A stretch of DNA of 50,000 nucleotides from Mesostigma viride (taxonomy: Eukaryota > Streptophyta > Mesostigmatophyceae > Mesostigmatales > Mesostigmataceae), in NCBI GenBank assembly GCA_009746045.1, contig RPFO01000130.1, forward strand, positions 3,118,868 through 3,168,867. The letters run 5' to 3'. Positions 36,786 through 47,142 of the stretch are shown piece after piece (within the stretch, counting starts at the first letter, position 1; each line of letters starts with the position of its first letter). The notes below the pieces were generated by a model. The model was given only the letters and a program-made list of their open reading frames with translations. It was not told the origin of the DNA and made no database searches. The position numbers were made by a program, and so were the translations under genes.

Positions 36786-38875
36786 AATAAATTAATTAGG
36801 AACATAACTCCGTTGGGAGTATATGAAGCACATAGCCCTGAGCGGCTTCCTCCACCCCATCCATCATGGAATATGTGCAACATGATCTCCCCACGGAGGC
36901 ATGTTATAATTTAATTTTTTAATTTAATAGCCCTGAGAAGGGGCATATGGCTTTTAATACACTCTTGGCTACTTCCTGCAGCAAGGGTAGGGCCGTAAAC
37001 TACGCCTGCTCTGGGTGCACAAAGTGCACCTGCCCACCACTGTATTCAGGCACCCGGAGGGGCGCCGACAGAGGGGGGAAGATCATCATGCCTAGACAAG
37101 GGCTAGAGCGTGGCATCTCAGCAGCGAGCAGCTCTCTGCGTGGGCACAGCACAACTAAATAAAGCTAGGCCGCACCATCTGGTGTGTGGCACATCATAGG
37201 CACACATGTACATGGTTCAATAATGCTAAGGCATCAGCTGGTATGGGGCCCGTGATAGGCGTACATGTACAAGGCCACGACGGCTAGGCCTGACTATTCT
37301 AATAAACTACTACTGTTGTATTCCCCTAAGCTGGGCTGTCTGGAGGGGCTGGGGCCGCGGAAGTCGCGTGCCAGGGTTAATTGTGGCCGACGTAGACTGG
37401 CCGCCCCCTTCCAGTACGTACACCGGCTTCCCCACCGCGGACTGCCGGAGCTGGAGGTAGGTCGGCCATGGCTCCCGTCGCTGTTGTTGCTGCGCCAGGG
37501 TCAAGTCGTCGTCCAGGGTGAAGTGAGTCTTCTCGAGCCGCTTGCGGCGTCTGAGAAAAGAAATCTTGTCCGCCGGGTCCGGCGAGGTGAGAAGAAGCGG
37601 GGGCACCCCTGCCTTACCCCGCGAGCGGGGAAGGCGGTGGGTGACCAGCTTGATCTCACCGAGAAGGCCCATGCGACCAAGGATTTCTCTCTCAAACGGA
37701 CGTGCAAGCGTCACGGAATTCTCACCTTCCACCAGGTCGAAGAACTTTCTTGACGATGACGTTAAGGCTGCGCTTGGCGAGCTCGGCCTCCTCGCGGAGG
37801 TCGAGCTGCTGCTGCTGGAGCTGTGCTGCATGCGACGGCGGAGGTGGTGGAGGTGGTGTGTTGCTTAAGCATGTCCGCCCAGGTCTGGGTGGGAGGAGCA
37901 TCGCCCGCCGGGCCATCAGGGGCTGGCTTGGTGGCAATGTCCTTCACCGCCCGGCCTGGGCGGTGAGGCCTGCGGTGTTTTGCAGGCACTCGATGGCGAT
38001 GGCGTTGTCCTTGAGGCGCTGGTCGATGTCGCGGAGCTGGGCGGTGATGGCATCGGAGGTGGGGGAGGTGGCGGTGGAGGAGGCGAGGAGGGTGGAGGTG
38101 GCGGTGGAGATGGTGGAGAGGAGGGGGAGCTCTGCAGTCAGCGTGCTGCCCATGGCCGCCACATCTGCAGCGAGGGGGGCCACGTGCTGCTCGAGGGCCT
38201 CCTTTTTTTTCTTTTCGTGAGCGGATGAAGGATTCGGTCAAGGTGGTGGTGAGGGGCTGGGGGGGCCAGAGCTCGATGGAGCGTCCAAGGAGGGAGAAGA
38301 GGGCGTATTGCTTAAGGTGGGGGCGGCGGAGTTTGAGGATGAAGTCGAAATTGTAAGTGCGCCTCTGGAAAGCTTGATTGACGAGGCGACCCTGGTGGAA
38401 GAGGTGCTTGCATAGTTCCGTAAGCGAGGCGTGCGATCCAAAAAACACGCAGGCCAGGATGCGATCGTGGTCGAGCTTGTCAAAAAAGCCGGGCTGGCTG
38501 GCGTCAAAGTCGTACTCATCACAGTTCGGCTTGGCAGGGCGACTGCGCTTGGGCTCAGGCGACGCTGCGGGTGAGGCAAGCAAGGGGGGCTGGATGATCA
38601 CTAGGGCTTGGCTAGTGGTGCCGCTGCCTTCTGGGCCAGAGGGCGAAGCTGCAGCCGGAGCTGCAGACGTATCAGTTTGAGAGCTGAGCTCAGCCGCCAG
38701 GCTGCGTTGCGCGGAGGAGCGTTTGCTCGCCATATATTGCGTAATAGCTTCGGAAAATTATATCAGCGTGTACGTCTTAGAAAGACGAAGCGATTGTGAT
38801 ATTCACGGCCGAATTTGGTGCCCAAACGTGAAAGTTATGAGCTCCGCTGTCAGCCATGGCTACCTCGTGGCTCGT
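36786..38875 (-). pseudogene. ORF1-only LINE-like element copy D, near full-length
   Basis: Minus strand, about 2.1 kb. The 5' region (38875-38734) is followed by ATG at 38733 and MASKRSSAQRSLAAELSSQ, a PEPKRSRPAK basic stretch, a mid domain (ILACVFFGSHASLTELCKHL, LKLRRPHLKQYALFSLLG), a coiled part (LAADVAAMGSTLTAELPLLS, AQLQQQQLDLREEAELAKRS), then HRLPRSRGKAGVPPLLLT, FLRRRKRLEKTHFTLDDDLT, AQQQQRREPWPTYLQLRQ and a 3' region ending in A/T repeats. Four or so frameshifts (one in an A run near 38207-38216) show it is inactive. It is flanked by near-equal 20-mers ending TTGCAAGGCA (36744-36763 and 38901-38920), a probable target duplication. No reverse transcriptase follows. Confidence 0.75.
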
Positions 38876-39500
38876 GGGTTTTTACTTAGTTACTTAATTA
38901 ACTAATTAATTTGCAAGGCAAATAACTTGGGCAACCTCTCTGTCATGCATATGCATGCAGGCACCCCATAAATTTCCTTCACGCCGAGACGGGCAACTCC
39001 TGTGTGATGTCCTGATGGCTTCGCTCAGCTGCAGCCTCAGATGCAGCGGATTAATTAATTAATTAATAGACACGTGACTGGATTAATTAATAGACACGTG
39101 ACTGCGTCACGTGAGCATAAGTTCTCAGTGGGAGGGGAACATGGGATGGAATGGATTAAAAATTAAATTAAATTAAATTAAATTATAACATGTCTCCGTT
39201 GGGAGATCATGTAGCACATATTCCAGGTTGGATGGGTGGTGTGGAGGAAGCCGCGTAAGCGAACTAACCTAACTCTAAGCTATATCTAGTCTAGAAAAGC
39301 CTATCTACGCTACTCATCAAAACGGCTCCTCCGTTTGGGGGGAGGCGGCTTGCCCACAGGGGCTGGGATGGAATGGATGACGTAAGCTATCTAGGTCCTA
39401 GTTACAGGGTTGTGGGCACCACGGCCCGAATCGCTATGAATGCCGTACGCGGTCACATGCGGAGCCCCCACAGACTTGGGATGCAGCGGATGCCCCCAAG
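38876..39500. repeat. TTAA-rich repeat block, inverted partner of 36376-36785
   Basis: Holds TTAATTAATTAATAGACACG twice, GACTGCGTCACGTGAGCATA, GTGGGAGGGGAACATGGGAT, a (AAATT)n run at about 39158-39183, and GTCCTAGTTACAGGGTTGTG. Confidence 0.6.
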
Positions 39501-40198
39501 TACTAGGTGGGGTGCTACGTTCTGAAAAACTGGTAACTTCAAGCATTAACACCCAGCATCTGCTCCACTGCTTGCTGCCTGCTTTTCTAAACCGACCCAC
39601 ACACTAATACCAATGTGTTGGTTGTCAAGATGTGCCCAGGGCTGAAAGGACACATCAATCACAACCACTCCCAGGTAAAGTGAGGCCGTGCCTGCTGGTA
39701 ACCCTGGCGCGATTAACCAGCACGATCAGCTCTGGACTCATTTACTCCATTGTCGATGTCGACATTCCAAGCCACCTCAAAAACACATCAAGGCTCTATC
39801 ATACTTGTGTTATATCAAGGCACACGTCTCATGCAGCTCGCATGCTTCGTGGCCTCCTTAACTGTCCCTACGTCACAACGAATGCCATCATAAATGACAG
39901 CCTACAAACTACCTCCAATGACGACATACCCCAAGTGGGTAGCAAAGCGAAAACCGGCCCCCATCGCAAGCAACGCTGTAGCCGCTTTGCTGCCCAGCCC
40001 GCGCATCGCCATGTGTCACTACCGGTCCCAGCCGGCGAGGTGCCCCGCATACATGCGTCGCTCTGCATCGCTCTCAATCATCGCTCTGCAGAAGTCTGCA
40101 CTACGCATGCGTCACGGTGCGGGCAGCGCAGAGGCCTCCATCGGGTCCTCCCCCTTGTCCTCCCTTCCGCGCGCCTTGCCCCTCGCCGGCGGTGACCG
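39501..40198. other. Intergenic, 3' flank of the CCDC90-like gene
   Basis: No second gene recognised; open frames lack family resemblance. Confidence 0.4.
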
Positions 40199-43100
40199 TC
40201 AGGCGACCAGCCGCAGCACTGCCAGGCCCACCGCGCCGATGGAGATCATTGTGGCTGCGCGCGTGGGCGGGGTGGAAGGGTTTGGGAGGGGACGGGCAAG
40301 GGAGAAAGATGGCCAAAGGGGGGGATTGTGCGCAGGAACGGAGGTGTTGGGGGAATGGCCAGGATGCAGGTGAGCACGTGGCGTCAGGATGGTGAGGGGA
40401 CGAGCAGCAATGGAGGGGGAGGAGGCAAACAGGTTGAGGCAACAGGGGGCAACGGGGGGGAGGGGAGGAAAAGGGGGAGGAAAAGGGGGAGGAAAAGGGG
40501 GAGGAAACGGGGGAGATAAGGGGGAGGAAAGGGGGAGGAAAAGGGGGAGGAAAAAGGGGAGGAAAAGGGGGAGGAAAAGGGGGAGGAAAAGGGGGAGGAA
40601 AAGGGGGAGGAAAAGGGGGAGGAAAAGGGGGAGGAAAAGGGGGAGGAAAAGGGGGAGGAAAAGGGGGAGGAAAAGGGGGAGGAAAAGGGGGAGGAAAAGG
40701 GGGAGGAAAAGGGGGAGGAAAAGGGGGAGGAAAAGGGGGAGGAAAAGGGGGAGGAAAAGGGGGAGGAAAAGGGGGAGGAAAAGGGGGAGGAAAAGGGGGA
40801 GGAAAAGGGGGAGGAAAAGGGGGAGGAAAAGGGGGAGGAAAAGGGGGAGGAAAAGGGGGAGGAAAAGGGGGAGGAAAAGGGGGAGGAAAAGGGGGAGGAA
40901 AAGGGGGAGGAAAAGGGGGAGGAAAAGGGGGAGGAAAAGGGGGAGGAAAAGGGGGAGGAAAAGGGGGAGGAAAAGGGGGAGGAAAAGGGGGAGGAAAAGG
41001 GGGAGGAAAAGGGGGAGGAAAAGGGGGAGGAAAAGGGGGAGGAAAAGGGGGAGGAAAAGGGGGAGGAAAAGGGGGAGGAAAAGGGGGAGGAAAAGGGGGA
41101 GGAAAAGGGGGAGGAAAAGGGGGAGGAAAAGGGGGAGGAAAAGGGGGAGGAAAAGGGGGAGGAAAAGGGGGAGGAAAAGGGGGAGGAAAAGGGGGAGGAA
41201 AAGGGGGAGGAAAAGGGGGAGGAAAAGGGGGAGGAAAAGGGGGAGGGGGTGAAAGGAGGGAGAGGCCAAGTGAGGCGAGGCGAGGCAAGGCGAGCGGCAA
41301 GTGGAAAGGCCATCATGGTTGGTTTGCCAGACAGGATGGCATGTAGCGGCTTGCTGAGCTGCCGTACTTGTGGCCTATACCTATACCCATCGGCGTCAGA
41401 TATTCCCCGTGCGCAGTGTGGCCGTGCCACACTGGTTACTGCGGCATGAGCGCGCCGCCGTGCTCTGCCACGGTGCTGTGTGTGCGTTGGTAGGGCGCTA
41501 TCAGCGACGTTCGCCGGCGCTCACCCACGCAGTACTTGCCCCCTCAGTTCCTGATGACATCACACTCGCCCATGCAGTACATAATGACATGCCACTCACC
41601 AACGCAGTACCTGATGACATGCCGCTCACCCAGGCAGTACTTGGTGACATCACACTCACCCACGCAGTACTTGATGACATCACACTTCCCCACGCAGTAC
41701 CTGATGACACCACACTCACCCACACAAAACCTGATGACATCCCACTCACCCACGCAGTACTTGATGACGTCGTACTTGGTGGCCTCCAAGTAAGTGCGCA
41801 TCGCGTTGATCTCCTGCGCCATAAATAGGCACGCGCCGACGGGTGTGCATGTGGCAGGGCAGAGTGTGGGTGGCAAAACGGGCAAGTGAGTGGCAGGCAG
41901 ACATGCACCATTGAATGCCTCCCCAATTCCACCAGCGTCCGCCCACGTGGCAGACACGCACGCGCGTTGTATGGGCGGCAGACACGCACCGTTCGTGGTC
42001 CACTTGGATACGCCAACGCGTGCGTGCGTTCCGCACAGAGAACCAGGGGCGCGCCGAGGGGGTGAGCGGCCCGCGTCAACCGTGAAACTGGAAAGGGGGG
42101 AGAGCGGCCCTGGTCAACCATGCACATGACCCACTGCTCCGTGAACTTGTTGTTGTATTGCTGCGATCGTTGCCCCGATAACAGGTAACAGGTGGCGACA
42201 CGACAGCCAAGCTTTTGACGGCCATCATGTGCAGCACAGCCAGCCCGACCCAACCCATCCAACAGCGGGCCCGACCGGACCCACCCAACAGCCAGCCCCA
42301 ACGGACCCACCCAACAGCCGGCCCCAACGGACCCACCCAACAGCCGGCCCCAACGGACCCACCCAACAGCCGGCCCCAACGGACCCACCCAACAGCCTGA
42401 CCCAACGGACCCACCCAACAGCCTGACCCAACCCACCCAACAGCCTGACCCCACCCGCCCAACAGCCCAACCAGACCCACGAAACAGCCCGACCCAACCC
42501 ACCCAACAGCCCGACCCGACCCATCCAACAGCCCGACCCAACCCACCCAACAGCCTGACCCAAACCACGCGACAGCCCTACCGAACCCACCCAACAGCCC
42601 ACCCAACAGTCCAAGGGCTTGAAAGTGCGGGCGCAGCTTCCTTACTGCCATGTCGCCCGTAGAAAGTGGTTAACCACAGTGGGAGAGTCTCCGCCCATCC
42701 ATCGGGTGTTTCCACAAGCATGGGTGCCCTCGCCAGGCCTGCACGGTGCTGCACTCACAGGTGCACACGCGTCAACTCTTCCTGTACAGTGACCAAGCAG
42801 TCCCTGTTCAGTGACCATGCAGTCATCTTGCGCCCGTCCCACCACATAAAGACTGCCAACGACCCGGTCCAGCTTGTGTACTCACCGTTCCCATCCCTCA
42901 CCACCCCCTGCCCCCAACGCCACGTAGACACCGCCACCTACCCGGTCGAGCTTGTTGTCGGTGGCCTGGATCACGTCCTCCTGCGAGCGGATCATGTCGT
43001 TCAGGCGGCTGGCGGAGAAGGCAGCGCAGCCACAAGGGGATGTGTTGGCAAAATCACGCACAAAGGGGTGGGGATGAACCCAGGGGGTTACAAAGGGTCG

Positions 43101-46100
43101 AGGGAATGAGCGCAGAAACCTGTTTCTGCGCTCTACCCAGGGAAGGTGGGTGGAGATGGGGACAGCAACGGGGCTGCAAGGAGCACATCCCTCCAGGGTA
43201 AAATGAGGAATTATCATAATGAACAGTCCGTTGAGCGCGTCTCAGCCAGTGGCACCAAACGCACGCAAACAAGCAGCCCCTGCCGTACGCAGCAGTGCCT
43301 GCATCCTGTCCAGGCGGGCAAACTCTGAACGCACGCGAGGGTCGGCCGCCTGCGCGCCCCACCCACATGCGCATGATGGCGTGCACGCTGGACCGCCGCA
43401 TGCCACAAACCCTAGCCAGACTTGCACTTGCCGATGGTACCGCCCCCCCCCCCCCCACGATGTCACCATAAAGCCAGGCGATACAGCGAGACTGGCCATC
43501 GTATACCGGCCATCGTATTAGTTGCGGTCCCTGTGCCAACTGCCCGCCCTGCCAGGCACACCGCGCATCCTCTTTTCCGCATACTTGCTGGTCAACGTCC
43601 CCACTCTGGTGCCCATCTGCCACAATGGGTCGATCACTCACCCTCTTTCAAGGTTCAGGTCCAGCTTGGTGCCGGATGCCAGCTTGTCAATGTCCCACCT
43701 GGAGGGGGGCAGGGGGGGGGGTGTCGTTAGCCACGCAGACGCACGCACGTAGAAGGAACGAACAACTGTTGGCCCCTCGCTGGCTCTACAGGCCACAATG
43801 GCAATTTAGGCGATGTAAGACATATGGGCTATATAGGCTACATCAGCTAAAACAGCCATATGGGCTATACAGCCTATATGTGCCGCATGCACCTGCATCA
43901 CCTGCTTGGCACGGACACCTCCCCTGCGGCGGCCAGCACAGCCATATCCCAGGTGGGGCTAACCAAGTCCACTCACTTGCGCCATCTCTTGACACACGGT
44001 GCATATACCCCAGCACCAGCGGTGTGCACTCATGACCCACTCCCATTCCCTATCGATTCGCCCTCATCACCCACCCACTTGAGCTCGCTCTTGCCCTCAA
44101 CCACCACTGACCTGATCTCGCTCTTGCCCTCATCACCCACCCACTTGAGCTCGCTCTTGCTCTTGTCCGGTCTGCAGCTACCCCGGCACAGCCATGCCGA
44201 GCGAACCAGCTCCACTCACTTGAGCTCGCTCTTAATCTTGTCCAGGTCCGCCCGCAGCCGCTCGATCTCTCGCCGCTGGCTGGCAGCGTAGCTCTCCTGG
44301 ACACAACAGGTGGGAGGGGAAGGGGGGGACGTGAGGCAAGGGGGGGGAAAGGGAGGGATGGACACAAGACGAAAGGCGGGGGGGGAATAGAGAGAGATGG
44401 CAGGGGAGCCGAAACAGAGGGGGTTGGAAGGGAGGGGGGACGCAGAGGGGGGCAGTTGGGGGCAGGAACAGAAGGGCGTGGGGTGAGGCATAGGGAAGAG
44501 AGAAGAGAGGGTGGCTACACGAATGTCAGCCCCGCGGCCGCACACATACATGCAGGATCGCACTCCCTCCACTCCCTTGAACTACCAAGCCTGTCAAGCC
44601 CTTTAAGCCTATCAAGCCTGTTCAGCCTTATAAGCCCATGAAGCCTATGTGGCCTGTCAGGCCTATACAGAATACTGAGATGAAAGCAGCCCCACCCCTG
44701 CGAGAAACGACTGCCACAGAGGCCAGACATGCGTCCCACGACGGCAGGCGATCGCCACGCTCAACAAGGACCACGTATCTGACAACGCACGCACACCGCA
44801 GCACCCACCTGCGCGGTCACTGTACCTTGTCTGCGCGGCCACCCACCTGCGCGGTCACTGTACCTATTGTCTGCGCGGCCACCCACCTGCGCAGTCACTG
44901 TACCTATTGTCTGCGCGGCCACCCACCTGCGCGGTCACTGTACCTATTGTCTGCGCGGCCACCCACCTGCGCAGTCACCGTACCTATTGTCTGCACGGCC
45001 ACCTACCTGCGCGGTCACAGCCTCGTGCTTGAACTGGGAGATGGTGGCCGTTGCCGTCAGGTTGAACTGCAGGGATTCCAACAAGGTGGCGGTGAGTGGA
45101 CAACCAAGGTGACAGGCAGGCACAGGGGTGGCAGTGAGGCACATGGGTGGCGGCGTGGGGACATCTTCCAAGCGGCTACAATGCATGCCTGCAAAGGCCT
45201 TGCCATCCTGCTCACAAAGTGGATGAAGGGGGCCCTAAGCCCACCCCAAATCCCACCTAGGGCCCACCCGGCCCACACCCAGCCCACACCCGGCCCATAC
45301 CCGGCCCACACCTGGCCCACACCTGGCCCATACATGGCCCACAGGGGTTGACCCACAGGGGATGCCCCGTGACCGTTTCTCAGGGTGCACCAGCGCGCCA
45401 GGGACACGCGGCCAACTGGGGAACAGTGGAGCGAAGCAGCGGCAACGTGGGCAAGCGATAACCCAATGGAGCGGGGCGGGGGATGGAGCAGGGCAGTCAG
45501 ACGGGTAGATCCGGCGACACCCACGCAGTCCCCATTCCACCAAACACGTGCTCTTAAAGGGGGCACACGCCGAGCGATCCCTTCCACCCCTACCTGCTCC
45601 CCCCCCCACCCCCCCCTCAACCCCTACAGCCCTTACTCATCGCTTCCCCAGCATGTAACCTCCTCCCTTTCCAGCACAGATGTACCACAGGAACAGCACA
45701 CGGTAGCCTCTCCCTATCCCCCCCCCCCCCCCTCCCCTCCCCCCCCTCCCCCCTCCCCCCTCCCCCTCCCCCTCCCCTCCCCCCTCCCCCTCCCCCCTCC
45801 CCCTCCCCCCTCCCCCTCCCCCTCCCCCCTCCCCCTCCCCCTCCCCCTCCCCCCTCCCCCTCCCCCTCCCCCCCCCCTCCCCCCTCCCCCTCCCCCCTCC
45901 CCCCTCCCCCCTCCCACTGGCACCTCCGCATCCCCACGAGGTGAGTGAAACTGGCACCCGCGCAGACAAGCACCTTCCCCACCTTGTGCACCGTCCCTTG
46001 TCAGCGGTAGACCAGCTGCCACCCTCTCACAGCAGTGGCCTTCCATGGCAGGGACAACAAGAGGCATGCGAACCAAGCTGCTGCACATGCAGCCGATGGC

Positions 46101-47142
46101 TCCAAGGTCAAGAGGGCCAAGGGTTGCTTCACAGCAACTGTTCCTACCGCGTCACCACCAGCACCCGTACCGCGTTCATCTCGGACTTTGGCGTGAAGCT
46201 GCCGTCGATCTTCTCGTGCAGGGTCCCTGTCACGTGCAGCACGCTGCCCACGATGGCCTCCGCCTGCGCCGGCGTGAGGCCGTGCTTCTCCAAGCTGCGC
46301 ACCTGGGTGGGGGCGGCAGGGTGTGGGGAGCGTGCAGTGGCCCGAACCGGTTGCTGAGTTAGTGGTGTCGAGATGCATGGAAACAGCCCTGTGACTGGGT
46401 GGTCGCAACGGAAACAGCCCTGTGACTGGGTGGTGGCAACGGAAACAGCCCTGTGACTGGGTGGTCGCAACGGAAACAGCCCTGTGACTGGGTGGTCGCA
46501 ACGGAAATAGCCCTGTGACTGGGTGATCACCACGGAAACAGCCCTGTGACTGGGTGATGGCAACGGAAACAGCCGTGTGACTGGGTGATGGCAACGGAAA
46601 CAGCCCTGTGACTGGGTGATGGCAACGGAAACAGCCATGTGACTGGGTGATCACCACGTGTGCAGAGACGCGGTCACAGGCCTAGGCTGCGTGCCGAGAG
46701 CAGCGTAGGTAAGAGAATTACTACCCCTCTGTTATGATGACAGCACGCCCACCAAAAGCTTGCATGAATAAAGCAGCGCGCAGCTCACAGGCAGCGCTGT
46801 TGTCGACACTGCTATGCGGACTTGAAACCTTCTGGTGTGCACTTAGAACGGAAGCGTCAACTACCGGGGAAGGGAAATAAGAGGGAATAGCTCACTCACC
46901 AGTTCGAGTGTATCGATCGGGTAATATTTTTCGCGGGGAGTCGTGCTAGCATGGCGCGCCGGGACGAGTCGGCACACGTCATACACGGCAGGAGAAGTGA
47001 CCGAAGACCGCCATGCAGGTTCTCCATGCCTACCTTTTATACTTGACCATGCTCTGCCAGGCCCTAGCAATCCTTGTTGACGGCTACAAATTGTTTTAAG
47101 AAATGTCGAAACAGCAATGCCAGCAGTACGGCCTTTGCTCAT
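40199..47142 (-). CDS. CCDC90/FMP32/MCUR1-like mitochondrial coiled-coil protein (DUF1640)
   Basis: Eight minus-strand exons: 46900-47142, 46171-46302, 45007-45066, 44220-44296, 43642-43698, 42942-43008, 41750-41813 and 40199-40254; 251 residues, phases consistent throughout. Exon 1 (ATG at 47142) is rich in Ser, Arg and Ala with few acids, as in a mitochondrial targeting peptide, and ends YYPIDTLEL. Then follow VRSLEKHGLTPAQAEAIV, SFTPKSEMNA, ISQFKHEAVTAQ, REIERLRADLDKIKSELK, WDIDKLASGTKLDLNLERGR, NKLDREINAMRTYLEATKYD, VIKYCV and a C-terminal membrane segment TMISIGAVGLAVLRLVA. This is the full DUF1640 plan: head domain, long coiled coil, C-terminal inner-membrane anchor. Relatives are linked to the mitochondrial calcium uniporter (MCUR1) or to proline oxidation (yeast FMP32); which role applies here is unknown. 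Four of its seven donors are copied into tandem repeats. Confidence 0.9.
40464..41246. repeat. 12-bp array AGGAAAAGGGGG, about 65 copies
   Basis: Nearly perfect purine array within the last intron of the CCDC90-like gene, with a few variant units at the low-coordinate end. Because 12 is a multiple of 3 it is open in all frames and makes artificial RKRGRKRG- and PPFPPPF-type proteins. Confidence 0.98.
41521..41770 (-). repeat. 30-bp tandem repeat across the CCDC90-like exon 7 donor, 8 or 9 copies
   Basis: Read on the minus strand, the exon end GATGACATCAAG-like / GTACTGCGTG|GGTGAGTGGG block is repeated at exact 30-base steps; plus-strand copies end at 41580, 41610, 41640, 41670, 41700, 41730 and 41760, with decayed ones before. 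Most copies keep GTGAGT or GTGAGC. In the exon frame each unit reads DVIKYCVGEW-like text with no stop. Confidence 0.95.
42241..42615. repeat. GC-rich minisatellite, about 25-26 bp unit
   Basis: Repeats of ACCCACCCAACAGCCGGCCC then CAACGG, more variable toward the high-coordinate end, in an intron of the CCDC90-like gene (between exons 6 and 7). Confidence 0.9.
42850..42960 (-). repeat. Two-copy repeat across the CCDC90-like exon 6 donor
   Basis: The exon 6 end and donor (plus strand ACCGCCACCTACCCGGTCGA then GCTTGTTGTC, 42930-42960) recur as ACTGCCAACGACCCGGTCCA then GCTTGTGTAC about 80 bases into the intron (42852-42881). Confidence 0.6.
44078..44240 (-). repeat. Tandem repeat across the CCDC90-like exon 4 donor, 4 copies
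   Basis: On the plus strand the exon end plus donor reads ACTTGAGCTCGCTCTT (44219-44234). It recurs at about 44078, 44109 (as CCTGATCTCGCTCTT) and 44152. Two copies are preceded by a shared CATCACCCACCC spacer. On the minus strand the repeated core is AAGAGCGAGCTCAAGTGGGT. Confidence 0.85.
44804..45018 (-). repeat. 40-bp tandem repeat across the CCDC90-like exon 3 donor, 6 copies
   Basis: The minus-strand unit is GTGACCGCGCAG|GTGGGTGGCC, then GCGCAGACAATAGGTACA. Exon 3 supplies the first GTGACCGCGCAG (to 45007), with further copies at plus-strand starts of about 44963, 44923, 44883, 44843 and 44805. Spacing is 40 bases, 38 once. Confidence 0.95.
45714..45915. repeat. (CCCCCT)n array
   Basis: About 200 bases of CCCCCT/CCCCT units in the intron between exons 2 and 3 of the CCDC90-like gene; purine-rich in the transcript. 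Confidence 0.95.
46379..46655. repeat. 31-bp minisatellite, about 9 copies
   Basis: The unit GGAAACAGCCCTGTGACTGG then GTGGTCGCAAC is repeated head to tail with small changes (GGTGATGGCAAC, GATCACCAC) in intron 1 of the CCDC90-like gene. Confidence 0.95.

Noticed and set aside
40101-41430. Long Pro/Phe-, Leu/Phe- and Arg/Lys/Gly-repeat open frames
   Set aside because: Artefact of a 12-bp array that lacks stops; it lies within an intron of the CCDC90-like gene.
42076-42651. Gly/Trp-rich repetitive proteins
   Set aside because: Translation of the 25-26-bp minisatellite in the CCDC90-like intron.
46379-46655. 31-bp array as a splice-site-anchored repeat
   Set aside because: Its unit does not match the end of exon 1 or the start of exon 2 beyond a CACCCAG word, so it was not counted with the donor repeats.
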